A DNA stretch of 64,000 nt. Origin: Dreissena polymorpha (taxonomy: Eukaryota > Mollusca > Bivalvia > Myida > Dreissenidae). Of the stretch, positions 12,901-24,840 are shown one piece after another; the stretch's first letter is position 1, and every line of letters starts with the position of its first letter. The notes beneath the pieces were generated by a model that saw nothing but the letters and a program-made list of their open reading frames with translations, did no database searches and had not been told where the DNA came from. Position numbers and translations under genes: made by a program. The DNA lies in assembly GCF_020536995.1 (NCBI RefSeq), contig NC_068360.1, forward strand, positions 22,212,698-22,276,697, read 5' to 3'.

Positions 12901-13710
12901 CTGTATTTAATATTTCCTGTTTTATTTGTGTTTGATATTGTGTATCTAATAAGATGCTGTTGTTAATTTTAAAGTATCCTGGGCCTCTTTCAGGTTGTAT
13001 ATTGTGCACTTTTGTTCAACTAGGGAGTGGTCAGTCATAAATCCTGGTTTTATGTTACATGTGTCAATAATGTTGCAAAGAGATTCAGATATTAAAAAAT
13101 AGTCTAATCTACAAAATATTGTTGGTTTTGTGTTTGATTGCCAGGTGAATTTGCTTTCGTTTGGGTATACTGTACGCCAGATATCTATCATATTGTAGTT
13201 TTCAATTATGTTATTTAAAATGTTTCTATTTTTAGTATGAGTATAAAGGTTTCCATTCTTTTTATCTATTAATGGGTTCAGGACAGTATTGAAATCACCA
13301 CCGATTATAATATTTTTATTTTGGTTATTAATTATAAAGGATTGTAATGTTTCGTAAAATGTTGAATCGTCTATGTTAGGGCCGTAGACGTTTATTAATG
13401 TTATTTGTGTTTCGTGTATTTTGATATCTATACTTGCTTGTCTGCCAATTATTATTTCCTTAAAGTTATCGACTGTGACCTCTATATTATTTTTTATCAG
13501 AAAGGCAATGCCTTGTTTATTAGTATGTTCTCCACTGAGATAGATTTCTCCGTCCCATTCATCTTTTAAGGTTTGTGCTAAAGTAGGTGTCAAATGACAT
13601 TCTTGTAAAAGGCATAAACTATTTTTTTTTTCGTCTAACCATTTGAAGATTTTTATTCGTTTGTCTTTATTGTTTAATCCTTTAACATTTAAAGTACATA
13701 ATTTAATCAT
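9973..13710 (-). pseudogene. LINE ORF2: AP endonuclease, reverse transcriptase, C-terminal zinc motif
   Basis: ORF2 of the Tx1/L1-like element, about 1,240 codons. It starts at the ATG at 13710. The endonuclease comes first (LQECHL, INVYGPN, GGDFNTVLNP, RLDYFLIS, MTDHS, ending near 12990). The RT follows (KSPGSDGI, FADFEKAFDS, GVRQGCPLSS, catalytic FADDA near 11620). A CxxC-x8-HxxxxC knuckle lies at about 10300-10345, with the usual L1-type tail beyond it. Three defects are visible: a one-base shift near 13006-13015, a shift in the T8 run near 11013-11020, and a TAA at about 10259 just after the zinc motif. All catalytic motifs are otherwise present, pointing to a recent loss of function. Confidence 0.9.
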
Positions 13711-16269
13711 TTAAGTATGTGGAGGGTGATGTGAATAGTAATTTGTATGTGCTTGTCCAGTAAGTTTCTATTTTAAAATATGTCCAGTTGGTTTCTCTTA
13801 TAGGATATAAGATGTCCATACATACAAACAAAAATAGAAAACAAAAATTAGGAATACAAAAAGATGAATATTCCATAGACTTGAAGAAGTAAAAAGAGAT
13901 AGTCACAAAAGTAAGAAGAAGACACAATAAAAGACTTGTCCCTTGTAGAGACATAAGAACAGAAAGATGTACAGAAAGATGGATTGGACATTTTAACAGC
14001 TTATAATATAATGAATTATTTGAGATGATTTGCTGATTTGTTTTTTACCGAACATATTAACATAATATAGTATATTTATATACATTGGTCCGAAATGAAT
14101 TAATGTTTAACATATAAATAAAGCAGCATACAATACATGTTATTGACATATGCATAATTGCTTGTGTTTAGATATTCAAACATGTATCAACATTGTCTAA
14201 TGTACGACGTTTATGCAAAAGTTTGTTTTTCAATGGTTCTGCACAAATTATTGTAAATATATGGGTAAAAATATAATGTTTGATATTTCTAATTATAGTT
14301 AATTAGTACAATTTTCACAGGTTATTTTAATGATTAAACTAGAAGCATAAACTATACTGGTTATTTTTAAAGTGAGATACAAGTACATGTTTACTGGATA
14401 TGAAATAGGGCATTAATCTAGGTATTCATATACGGTGTAAAGATATCTTAAATGAAACACAAAAATAAAAAGATCAACAGTTATTATATACAGTATTGCT
14501 AAGATTAAATATTTTCATGTGTCTGTTCAAATATAAATTGCTGATGTTTTTTATAACTTTTTATGATAAAAGAAGGGCAGAAAAAAGCAAAAATATTAAT
14601 TTAACATTATTATCATTATCATTTTGTATAACGTATGATACTAGTAGTAAAGGTTATGACGATGGTAACAAACATGAGCACATGTACGTTTTAACATAAT
14701 ACGACAAAGAGCAATAATAAAGGTACATGTCATATATATACATTATTTAAGGAACAAAATAGTATTATTGAAAAAAAACAAACGTTTTTGTTATCGTGAT
14801 TGAACAAACATTATTGTAACGGTTATTTGTAGAGATTCATGTTTTTATTATGTATACAAGAAATGGTCTATGTTGCATATACATGGCTTAATTAAAAATA
14901 TAACTTCCATAAAGATAATTCTACAAATCAAAGAGTATGTATATATATTTTAATGTGTTAGTTTTTAGTGTTAGGTTATTAGTTTTTTTTTTTATATTAC
15001 ATATTACTAATGCACTGATTATAATAACACAATCAATACTCTTACATATCAAAGAGTATGTATATATATTTTAATGTGTTAGTTTTTAGTGTTAGGTTAT
15101 TAGTTTTAGGTTATTAGTTTTAAATTTTTATATTACATATTACTAATGCACTGATTATAATATCACAATCAATGACCAAAATATTAACATCACATTTCTT
15201 TTCGTTGTCATTTCTGGTACATATTTTACCAGTAACAGAAACTATAGCGATGGTATTCAGCATGAGATACAAAGATTATGTAGATAACTTAATTAGAATA
15301 ACTACGTTAGTATAGGCGCCATTGATGGCATGCAGACATATCTTAAGCTGTATAGTCCATAACTAGGGTACGCGCATTTCCTTGTCGAAACAAAATACAA
15401 GGATCTGCGTTAGCTATTAAAAATATTTATCTGCGTTGACCTTTTTCATTTTTCCTTATAACTTTTTATAAGGAAAGGTTAAAAAGGCGTAGCATTGAGA
15501 AAATAAAAGATACGTTTTGTTTAACAATGTCTATGTGGTATTCTACAGGATCATTGAATTGTGTGTTACACAGATTAGTTCAGGCAAAATCATATTTAAT
15601 CTTTGTTTTAATAAACAGAGTGAGCCATATGTATACTATGTATATCGTATTTATAACGTTTGTATTATCGCATAGGTTATAAATAGTTGACAAATTTGCA
15701 CAATAGTAATACTGCTATTAATAATTAACTTATAGGCATTTCATAACTTACATACATGCTTTTTATACATTTGCTATCATTACCTGTAAAAAAGCACAAC
15801 ATATTCAAATGTTCAACGAACGTTGACATGAAATACTCGTGTATAGTGTTCCATGTTAATTGCTTTAAGCAGTAAAAGCAGTAATTCGTGAATATATAAA
15901 ACTTTAAAATAGTTGTTCGCAATAAATGATAAGAAAACCAATTAGAGTTTGGGAAACGTTGCTGAATATTACTATACGATTACAAACACATGCCTTACAA
16001 AAACAATATTATACATTCTCTAGCTTTCACTGTGTATTAATTAATATTTTTGAATCGCATATTAAACGTTCCGATATATTATGTCACCTTAACCGTTTAC
16101 TATTTATATGGTTAGAAGTGTTTACTTCAATACAATGTGTTGTAAACGATCGTTGGATGTAATACTGTAGTGGCGTTTCCTCGAGGAACTCGTGGTTACA
16201 CTACAGAGTTAATACTGCGATATAAACTATACTGTTCACAAAAATATCATTCTTGGACGAAGTTTCACT
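13711..16269 (-). other. LINE inter-ORF region (2.56 kb)
   Basis: Very A+T-rich DNA between ORF1 and ORF2 of the LINE, with no credible long ORF on either strand. It includes a 121-bp tandem duplication at 14928-15175. Because one target duplication encloses both ORFs, this stretch belongs to the element, or entered it before or after insertion, and is not flanking DNA. Most L1-clade elements have short inter-ORF spacers, so either this lineage carries a long one or a second element has nested here without recognisable ends. Confidence 0.6.
14928..15175. repeat. 121-bp tandem duplication inside the LINE
   Basis: Two head-to-tail copies, each beginning TCAAAGAGTATGTATATATA and ending near CACAATCAAT, start at 14928 and 15049. 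The second copy carries a small extra duplication of TTAGGTTATTAGTTT. The near identity suggests a recent event. Confidence 0.85.
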
Positions 16270-17070
16270 TTATTTTGTTGTTGTTTTGGGCCATGGTAGG
16301 TTTATCCAATGTTCGTAGTCTTCGAACTTGACCAGCTGGAATTTGTTCATGTGGTTCTTGAACATGATTTTACCGTTGTTAAACCATGCATCGCTTACTT
16401 CATCGGCCATTTTCTTCTTCACACACATAAGAACATGCAGATTCAACCTGGTCATGTCTTCATTTATGAAAATGTTTGTTCCTCGTAGCTTTTTCCTGTT
16501 TGCTAGAATAAGTCCTTTGGTCTGTCGGCTTACTAGTCTTACTATAATTTCTCTGTTAGTATTGTTCTTGTTTGGTAGTCTATGTGCAATGTCTATGTCT
16601 GCCATGGTGATATTGCAGATGTCGTTATCTGTTAGCATTCGTATAACCTTATCAGTAGATTCTCTGGCCGATTCTCGCGGGTTTGTATCTTGTATGCCTT
16701 GAATTTTAATATTGTTGGCTCTGGAATATTGTTCGCTTTCATTTTCATATTTCTTTCTGTTTAAATCTATTTGTTTCATTTCAAGTGTAATTGTGTTGTT
16801 TATATCTTTCTGGCTGTTCAATTCTTCCTTCAGGGTCTTTATTTCAGTTTTAAGTTTTTCGACAGTTTGATCGTTTTCAAATAGATGACTTTCGATTACA
16901 TCTATCTTATGTGTGACGGATTTAAGGAGGTCGTCTTTCATTTCTGTAAACAATTCTCTTATTTCTGTTCTGACCGACCCGTCGCCTTTCATGATTGAGT
17001 TTTCTAACTTTTTATTTAATACGTTAATCGACTCACCCAGTTTCTCTAGCTTTTTATTAAGTCTTTTCAT
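16270..17070 (-). CDS. LINE ORF1p (coiled-coil, RRM-like nucleic-acid chaperone)
   Basis: ORF1 of the Tx1/L1-like LINE. From the first in-frame ATG (17070) it encodes 266 residues; the open frame extends upstream to 17121 but begins with GTG after a stop. An N-terminal acidic segment leads into a long heptad-rich coiled coil (about the first half). Next comes an RRM-like core with the NNIKIQGI and IDIAHRLPNK motifs and the IIVRLVSRQTKGLIL strand-helix, then a basic C-terminal domain ending in NLPWPK. This layout matches L1 ORF1p (Transposase_22-like), a trimeric RNA-binding protein that coats the element's RNA. No internal break is seen, unlike ORF2. Confidence 0.85.
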   Translation of the reverse strand: MKRLNKKLEKLGESINVLNKKLENSIMKGDGSVRTEIRELFTEMKDDLLKSVTHKIDVIESHLFENDQTVEKLKTEIKTLKEELNSQKDINNTITLEMKQIDLNRKKYENESEQYSRANNIKIQGIQDTNPRESARESTDKVIRMLTDNDICNITMADIDIAHRLPNKNNTNREIIVRLVSRQTKGLILANRKKLRGTNIFINEDMTRLNLHVLMCVKKKMADEVSDAWFNNGKIMFKNHMNKFQLVKFEDYEHWINLPWPKTTTK

Positions 17071-17158
17071 CTCAACGGCTACATCTATGTCATCCTCTGT
17101 TTCAGATTCATTTTGCCACACTTATTATCATTCTGTTTCTGTTTCGCTTTCTTCTTTC

Positions 17159-17170
17159 TTTTTACTTCTA
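17159..17170. repeat. Target site duplication, LINE 5' side
   Basis: TTTTTACTTCTA, the partner of 9617-9628. The array sequence resumes immediately after it (ATTTTATTGTGTTACAGC), as in units 2 and 4. Confidence 0.9.
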
Positions 17171-18419
17171 ATTTTATTGTGTTACAGCATGGACCCATGG
17201 CTGTGGTCTGATTCCAATCCAAGAAAATCCTTCCAGTAGTAGGCTAAATAAGCAATACTATGTAATGTAGTTCAAATACCCATTAGTGGCCGTGTGTGAA
17301 AAGCATTTATAGAATTATTCAAACAACGCTTTAGATGAATGCATATCATCTGATATGTTTTATTTTACTCCAATAAATGTGTCTCAATTGTATGCAATAT
17401 TTTAATTGACGTTTGTACCTTTGCAAAATGTAAATTGGTGTGATCAGTGAGGTCTGATAAGCATCATTCATGGTACTCGGACGGCAGTACGAAATTCATA
17501 AAAAAGAAGGAAGGCAAACTGCGATGGTCCGTCAGCAAAATACATTATTGATACCTGATATCCGATCACTAATTTTCAATTAACATTAAACTTATGTTTC
17601 ATATAACTGACCTATACCATGACCTTTCTAATCAGTGCATGAATGAATACGTTCACTGCTAGTATCATGTATTTAGCACTGGATTGATACAAAAGATCCA
17701 TACTGACGATAGCGACGGACATAGGATGTAAAGTACTTCGAGTAGCGGTTGAATAGTTTTCAGTAGTTGTGAACGGTCGTTACTTACTTGCATATCCCTT
17801 TTTCATTATTAAGAGTGGTTGGGATCTACAATTTAGTATTAATATTACACAATGTAATTCAAGTATTTGCAAAATAATTAATTATCAATAACTCTGTTTT
17901 TATGGTGGGGCATTCTTAATATCAAATAGCAAATACGCTGAATATACATGTTTACTAAGCTTACTGGTAACATTTGAGTCATATTGGAAATATTCCGGTT
18001 TACAATTTGCTCTGTCTACAAAGAATTGTTCCTTATGGTAATTATAATAATTTAGTTCTGTTGCGGATAGAAGAGACGTCACAGAGAGACACAGCCATAA
18101 TATACAGAATTATGTGAAATAAGCATCAATATTGTAATTGTAAACGCATACTGATGCACAATTTTCTTTATAATCATCGTTTAGTTTTCCAATCTTGCAG
18201 TCCTAAAATTAATAGCTCGGTATGTGATTATGTGAGCAAAATTTGTACCTACAAATATACAAGTGTTATGTTAATTGTCATCCATTTGTCTTATGTCAAT
18301 AGCAAAATTTAAAATCGTTTAAAATCCAACAATATAACGAATTTGCTCTTGTATTTTGAATTCTGCGATTTTGAAATTCAGTACTGTATTCATTTAAGAA
18401 GTTTGTGTGTTTTTTTCCA

Positions 18420-18576
18420 AGGAAAGGGACGAATAACGAAAACAGACATCGAAACTTTAGAGAAACATGTTTTATTTAAAACTTCTCAATGGACATATTG
18501 TTGTATGATCAAACGCCTAACATTATGGAAGTTTGTTTCTTTCCAGGGAGGTGTTACGTTAAATGGGGCTAAGGTA
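18420..18576 (+). pseudogene. Exon X, copy 1 (unknown host gene)
   Basis: Exon-like block with a pyrimidine-rich acceptor (TTTTTTTCCAAG) before it and a strong donor (AAG followed by GTAATATATG) after it. Five copies exist in the window. The end of the exon reads GGVTLNGAK in the phase that joins exon Y. Relative to the inverted copy at 31947-32095, which reads through as one frame, this copy has a one-base difference in the GTTTGTTTCTTTCCAG segment. That segment itself resembles an acceptor, so the true exon could be shorter. The protein family is not recognised. Confidence 0.35.
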
Positions 18577-19053
18577 ATATATGATAAAGTTTAAGTTAAT
18601 GCGCAAAGCAAATATTCACAATCATTATCAAACAAACAACAATTACGCCGTCACGGTCCTGTTTTTAGGTCAATAGAACGGTCAAGGCATCAACAAAGTA
18701 ATCATTATATTTAAACTATTAAAGAGTTCACAAACTTGCCGGAGTTATTTTTTATAGTTCTTACAATTGATAATATAAACTGCTTACGAATGAATCCTTG
18801 CTCTAACACACTGGTTAAATGTTCAGTAAAATAAAATCCCTCGTTCGTAAACACCGCTTTAACACAACTGTTGGGAACAAATATTGCTCCACCAAAGGTC
18901 GTTTTCTGTGCGTATTATAATTACATAATTGCTACAACGTAAATATACAACAACACATTAAACTGTTTTTATGAATAGTAATTGATGGGTTTTCTTTCAG
19001 TGTTTAAAAGATGCATCTTTATGGTGCATATTTTACCTTAAATGTAATATTTC

Positions 19054-19396
19054 AGGGAGCAATGTTTTATGCCGACCACCGTCACAAATTTAAATATATT
19101 CAAGATTCAATTGGCTCGAAGAACTCTATAAGACATTGTCTTTCTTTCCTATCCTATTCGAACATGTACGTATTATAAACATTGTTGTAATTCTATGTTA
19201 ACAAATGAACATTGTTTGAAATAAATATGTTTATACTTACTGGCTCGAAGTGGTTAACAGTGCTAACATAAGACCATGTCCAGTAGAAATTTCGTCCACA
19301 ATATCTTTTGTCGATTTTGACCAATCATCATACATGGAAACATTGTGTTTTTCAAACCGATACGCAGCTGCTTTGTAGATGTACAACAACGGCCTT
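19054..19396 (+). pseudogene. Exon Y, copy 1, split by a small retro-insertion
   Basis: Paralogue of the open terminal exon at 50588-50779. Its first part, starting at the acceptor, reads like ADHRHKF; its second part runs into the SNRYAAAL-like end at about 19390. A 120-bp insertion (19121-19240) flanked by TGGCTCGAA separates the two. The copy cannot encode the full exon, so it is a pseudo-exon. Confidence 0.45.
19121..19240 (+). mobile_element. 120-bp retro-insertion with 9-bp target duplication
   Basis: TGGCTCGAA occurs at 19112-19120 and again at 19241-19249, and the paralogues of exon Y lack the DNA between. The insert ends in AAATAAATATGTTTA, like the 3' end of the LINE fragment at 44460-45452 (AATAAATATGTCTTG). 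It is therefore probably a severely 5'-truncated LINE or a SINE tail. Confidence 0.6.
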
Positions 19397-20227
19397 GCCT
19401 TATTTCTCAGCCTACGTTCTAAACAAATGTATGCGAGGCATCAAATCACACTATAACACATTTATGTTAAGGGTTCTTCAATTGCGGAACAAGGCCAGTC
19501 TGAGACTAAATGGCATTCTATAATCTATATCATCACTTTGCATACGTCTCACAAACGGGACAATTTTTTTTCTTAGAGTATCTATCCTTAACACCAAGGA
19601 AACGTCAAGACATAATATGCATACGAATATACTACATATATTTGTTAAGTCGATAGTAAATCAGTACGTTCACCCGGCAAGGATTTTTTTTACCAAATGC
19701 CTTCAGAAATGTCGTGAAAACATCTTTACTTTTGCATATTGTTGACACTTTAATTTAAAGTAGTTTTTTTCTGTATATATTTCTTTAATAATAACTACAA
19801 AACATGATCAGGAGCTAGAAACAAAATAAATTGTGTCTGCTTAAATATTACTTAATTTGAAAATGCATAAAATCTTCGTTAAATAGGTCTAACCAAACAG
19901 AGTCTTATTAGATTTCAACAATTTATATAATGTGATATTTTTAAATTTTATAAACCGTTTTGTCAGATCTTACAGACTGTGGAAGAAGAACTGCATAAAG
20001 GAGAAAACGAGGTTTTTTTATAGTATACAAGATGCATGTGTTCGACGATGAAATTGTAAGGATGTCTAGAAGATTGAGCAATCACTATTTTTATTTCATC
20101 TTGTTATTGGTTTCTGCACCAAAACTCAATAATGACCAGGATATGGATATATGAAGGTTTCAAAAATAATGCAAAAACGTGACACTTCTTCGAAATGTAT
20201 GAATAATTCTCAGACAAGAGTGCTCTT

Positions 20228-20475
20228 TTAGCATTGTTCTGAGAAAACTGTGCTTAATGCATGTGCGTAAAGTGTTGTCCGCACAGGCTAATCAGGGACG
20301 ACACTTTCCGCCGAAACTTGATTTTCGGTAAGGAGGGACTTGATTGAAACTAAAAATACCATAAAAGCGGAAAGTGTCGTCCCTTATTAGCCCGTGCGAA
20401 CTGCACAGGCTAATCTGGGATGACACTTTACGCACATGCATTAAGCCAAGCTTCCTCAGAACGCGGCTCATTTTA
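20228..20475. mobile_element. Foldback MITE, copy 2
   Basis: Same family as 8383-8635. It shows the paired ends (TTCTGAGAAAACTGTGCTTA and its near complement before GCGGCTC) and the inner motifs CAGGCTAATCAGGGACGACA and CACAGGCTAATCTGGGATGA. The related site near 26590 lacks it. The left arm is partly deleted. Non-coding. Confidence 0.8.
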
Positions 20476-21899
20476 TTTCCATAATAGAATCGTATACAAG
20501 TAAACAGGACATTCTCGTACAAAAACTGCCTTATAAGTAAGCTTTTAAATAACATATTTACAGAAACGATAAGCAAATTAATATTAGTTATAACTGCATT
20601 AATAAAAAGTAAATTTATTTCAAACTTTCATAAATGCACCAACCATTCTTCTATTTAAAAAATAATATGAGTCCATCTGGTTAACATCAATGCAATTCTA
20701 ATTACTAGTAGCATCCATGTTGGATTGACAGACTTCAACCTGCAAGTGTGTTTGAGTGCCATACATAATGAAAACAATGTTCTGATTGTATTAATATAAT
20801 AAAACATAATGCTTTCTTTTAGATTATGTAACAATATTAATATATTTGAAGTTAAACGTTTAAGGTATTAGTGTTGTTTTACATAGACCAGTAATTCTTG
20901 TGGAATGATCTATGACAATTACATGCCTGAAACAACTGCCGTTAATGAAATCTGATCTGATAAGCCTGAAAACTAATTCCTGTGTATGAAGGGTGTTTAT
21001 GTTTAGTTGTTGAAATTTAAATTCCGGCATAATTATGTTTCACCACTAGAACCCGTTTGTGGATTGATTTGAATCATTTCATTTAATTTGCCGAAGTTGG
21101 TTTGATATGCGATGTCGAGGATTGTACCACAAATATCTATTAGTGTTTTGCGTAAAGATTTGATTTCAATTGTAATCATTCAAACACCCGGTCGTTAACT
21201 TATACTCGAGTAGTGTAATATACCCACGGATACATCGTTACATCTTTTAATTAATAAATATGTTAATGTGTGCTTTGGCTTTGTAAGAATAAAATGAAAA
21301 TAAACGTTGTATTAGTGTTATTCAATGTAACTTACGCAATACATAAATGAAAAGAGTGGTAAAATAAGACAGTTTGTCAACAAGTACAATTATACCTTCA
21401 TATCAGTGCCATCAGCTAACATCTAATTGAGTCGTGTGGTTTCATAAAACTGACCGGTAATAAACATGAATCAAAATATACGTTCATTAAATATACCTGT
21501 AATTCTTAATGGAAAGGAAAAATAAATCAACACAGTTTGTATTTTGTCTACAACCATGGTATTCATAAACTAACAAAACGTCAGCACAATTACAAAACAT
21601 AGACTTTCGAAAGCCAAAACAAAATATACCATTTTATGTAATACGGCTTTAATTGCAATTCTACGAAGAAGATGAGTGTACAACACGAGTCTCAAGGAAA
21701 TATTTAAATAAAAAAAGTATTTTGTTGTAAATATATATTGAATCTGTATGTCAAACCAATGATACAGTTATAAGATCTCTCCTGAACATATTTCAATAAA
21801 TCATACATGTGTATGTAACATTTACTTTCAATTCATACTGTTTATAAAAAAATTGACTTTATCTTATTCTCTATAGGCAATATTTCATTAATTGGACCC

Positions 21900-22010
21900 A
21901 GATGTGAATGTGTCCGTAGTTGCATGCAAGTTTAAGCATCTGTCTTAGTGCCCCTCTGTTGCATTCAAAGTCGCCTTCTTGAACGTTGCGAAATATGCAA
22001 TCGCTAAAAC
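21900..22010 (-). pseudogene. Exon W, copy 2
   Basis: On the minus strand a good acceptor (TTGTGTTTTAG) precedes an open exon reading CIFRNVQEGDFECNRGALRQ and then MLKLACN. A small deletion relative to copy 1 follows, and the frame then runs on to a stop after MKYCL at about 21871. It is the best preserved of the three copies. The gene family was not identified and no other exon of the same gene was recognised on this strand. Confidence 0.35.
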
Positions 22011-24689
22011 ACAATATTATATGGCTCATAGGCAATAAATTTATAAAATGCAATAAGAATGCAATAAGTTTATAAAATTGTTAATAAACATGACAAGTAG
22101 ATTATAAATATTACAACAAGACATGACAGTGGGCTATAACGAATATTTACTTAATTGCTGAAATATTACTCGATTTTCAAATGCGTTTCATTTGAATAAA
22201 TACGTCTCATCAGGCGGAGTCTAATTAGATTTCAACAAAGTATTTTTGGAATGTTATTTTCATTTTGAAAAAATAAATATATGTGCAGCTTTACATGTGT
22301 AACAGACTGCGAAAATAAGAACAACAAAACGAGTTTTATATTAAATGCAAGATTCATGAGTTTGACGATGCGATTGTGAAAACAAGTTTCAAAAAATTAC
22401 GACATGAAATTGTTTGTTTATTGGTTTCTGCCGCAAAACTCAATTATCATCCGGATATGGATATACGAATCTTTTGAAAATAGTTTCCAAAACGTGACAT
22501 TCCTGAGAAATTTCTTAATATTAAAACCTCATACAAGAGCTCGCTTTTCGATACCCATAACATATTAAAGTAAATTGGCGGCATTCTCGAACAAAACCGC
22601 CCTATAAGTGAGCAGTTGAAGCGAATACTCACACAAACGATAATCAAATGCGTGCCTATTAAATAATTACCACATTTTTCTGTGATATTATGAATTAAAA
22701 AGTGAATACAATGCTTCCATGACTTCCATGAGTACATTACATAATCATCTCTTTTTTTAATTAATATAATCTGCGCCAATCTAGTTTATAGAAATGCATC
22801 AAACAATACTAGTTGCATCATCTTAGGACTGGTAACCCTAAACCTGACATCATGTATAAATACATTCACAATTACAGAACAATAGCCTATAAATGGTATG
22901 ATTTTTTAACTACAATTGAACAGAATATTTCGTTATTGATTCTGTAACTTAAGTTTACATATTAATGTCACCACATATCCTGAATTTATGGCAATTGTCA
23001 TATTATAGCCTGAACAATGGTAAGGATTCTGAATAAATTAAAGTTAATATTAAAGTAAAATTAATTTGTTCTTTCAGAAATAAGCAGTTCTTGTCCGTGG
23101 AATGGTCGGGGATACTAAAATGCCGGAAACAACAGCCGGTAATAAAATCTGCTGTTAATAGCCAAACAACTAAATCGCATCTGGACGGAGCTAATGAAGG
23201 GTGTTCATTTTCAGTTTTTATAATATGAAATTAACTTCCGGTATAATTATGTTTAAGCATTAGAGCTTGCTGTGGATTGATTTTAATCTTATATTTTCTT
23301 TGCTGAAGTTTGTTTGCTATGCAATGTCGAGGATTTTAGCACAAATATCTAATTATCCATTAGTGTTTTGTGTGAAAGTCTTATCTGTAATGTATTCACA
23401 CAAAGGCCCGGTCGTGAACTTATACTCGAGTAATAATATTTTAACCTAAAATACCTATTTACCAACGGATACATGTTTACATCTTTATACAAATAAGAAT
23501 GTTAATGGATATATATTTGCTGTCATCATGGTTCATTATTGACATCGTATCAGTGTCATTCAAGGCTATCTAAATACACCAAAGTGAAGACATGCATACT
23601 ATGACAGTTCGTCAATAAGTACAATTATACCTGATTATCAATGTAATAAGTTCATATGTATTTTCTGTTTTCATTAAAAACGGCAAACGGAAAACTTTGC
23701 AAAACCGAAATGTCTCGAACTTAAGTTCCCATTTACTTTGCCTCTTTAAGATACAGTATGCGTTTGATTTAATGAGGAATAATACATCGCACGAAAGATT
23801 TGTAAAAGAAGAAAAATGCTGTACGTCAAGTGATAATTGTGAGAAGAATTTAAATTCTTCTGTTTCTCTACATACATATGAGAACTGTGGTCAATTAAAA
23901 GGCAAAATAACATTTTGAATACTTTAATGTTTTATTTAATTATTCTTGCTTTTCTTTTCAAAAATAATTACCATGTTTGTCTGAGTAAATATAACAGAAA
24001 ACGTTAAAAACAAAACTACAAAAAAGTGCACAAACCATATGTCCAATTGAATAAATCTCGCATGGGATCGTTTTGTGTAAGTCAGTTCAATAAAGTATAC
24101 TTGGACCATCAACTTAGATATCATAACACTGATAGTGATAATGTAAACTTGCAACATGTTTTACAAATAACATTTTCTGACTTCAATAATTCTATCTAAC
24201 GGAATGTTTCTTTTTTTTGCCACTCTTGTTAACATTTTTATGGTTTCACATGTAGTGGAAAATTGAAGATATAATGAAGATTGAAGAACACGGCAAATAG
24301 GAGGAAGTTTAATAAATGTGCCATAAATTTTAAAACAAATTATTTATTTTTCTTCCCAAGATCAATAATTAATGTCGGTGGAACACTTGGGGATATTAAC
24401 ATGCATGAAAAATCAGGTAATGCAATCTGCTGTGAAAGCATAACAGCTGATTTGCATCGGAAGGAAGCAAACGAAAGTTTTTACTTTTCTGTCTTTGAAA
24501 TATCATTTTTACTGCCGATTAAATTGTGTTACAGCAAGGACCCATGGCTGTGGTCTGATTTTAATTCAAGAAAACCTTGCAGTTGTAGGCTAAATACTAT
24601 GTAATGTAGTTCAAATATCCATTAGTGGCCGTGTGTGAAAAGCATTTCGCGAATGTATTCAAACAACGCTTTGGATGTATGCATATAAT

Positions 24690-24840
24690 CTGATTTTTCG
24701 TTTGACAACTTATCATGCATGTACGACTTGAACCTAAATTTAGTTTTAGTGCAGATTCGTTCATACGACACAAAGACACAATTTTGTTTTACGGATCATT
24801 TCGGCTTAGAGGACTGGGTGAGTCATGTAAAATATCGAAT
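24690..24840 (+). repeat. Decayed fragment resembling the TTAA element at 53691-54188
   Basis: The stretch around TATCATGCATGTACGACTTG and the following AAATTTAGTTTTAG matches, imperfectly, the interior of the TTAA-flanked element at 53880-53925. It replaces array sequence that units 1 and 4 keep here. No ends or target duplication are visible. Confidence 0.35.

Larger units (their letters stand above)
9629..17158 (-). mobile_element. Tx1/L1-like LINE, near full length, with poly(A) and target duplication
   Basis: A 7.53-kb two-ORF non-LTR retrotransposon read right to left: 37 bp or more of leader, ORF1 (17070 to 16270), an unusually long 2.56-kb inter-ORF region, ORF2 (13710 to 9973), a 324-bp 3' UTR, AATAAA directly before the tail, and a 20-base poly(A) (T-run at 9629-9648). 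A 12-bp target duplication flanks the whole. It interrupts array unit 1, and the empty site is visible in unit 2 near 24505 and, diverged, in unit 4 near 45710. ORF2 carries two frameshifts and one stop, so this copy is probably inactive though fairly young. Confidence 0.93.
17171..20220 (+). repeat. Array unit 1, right part
   Basis: Continuation of unit 1 after the LINE. It contains the block ACAGCATGGACCCATGGCTG (17183), shared with 24534 and 45738, a block with AACGGTCGTTACTTACTTGC near 17770 shared with units 2, 4 and 5, then exon X (18420-18576), a conserved intron-like stretch (18580-19050), a disrupted exon Y (19054-19396) and a block at 19960-20220 repeated near 26335 and 51312. No intact gene was found. 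Confidence 0.6.

Noticed and set aside
13703-13954. An 83-codon open frame directly upstream of LINE ORF2
   Set aside because: Hydrophobic, low-complexity and without similarity to LINE proteins; probably chance in A+T-rich DNA.
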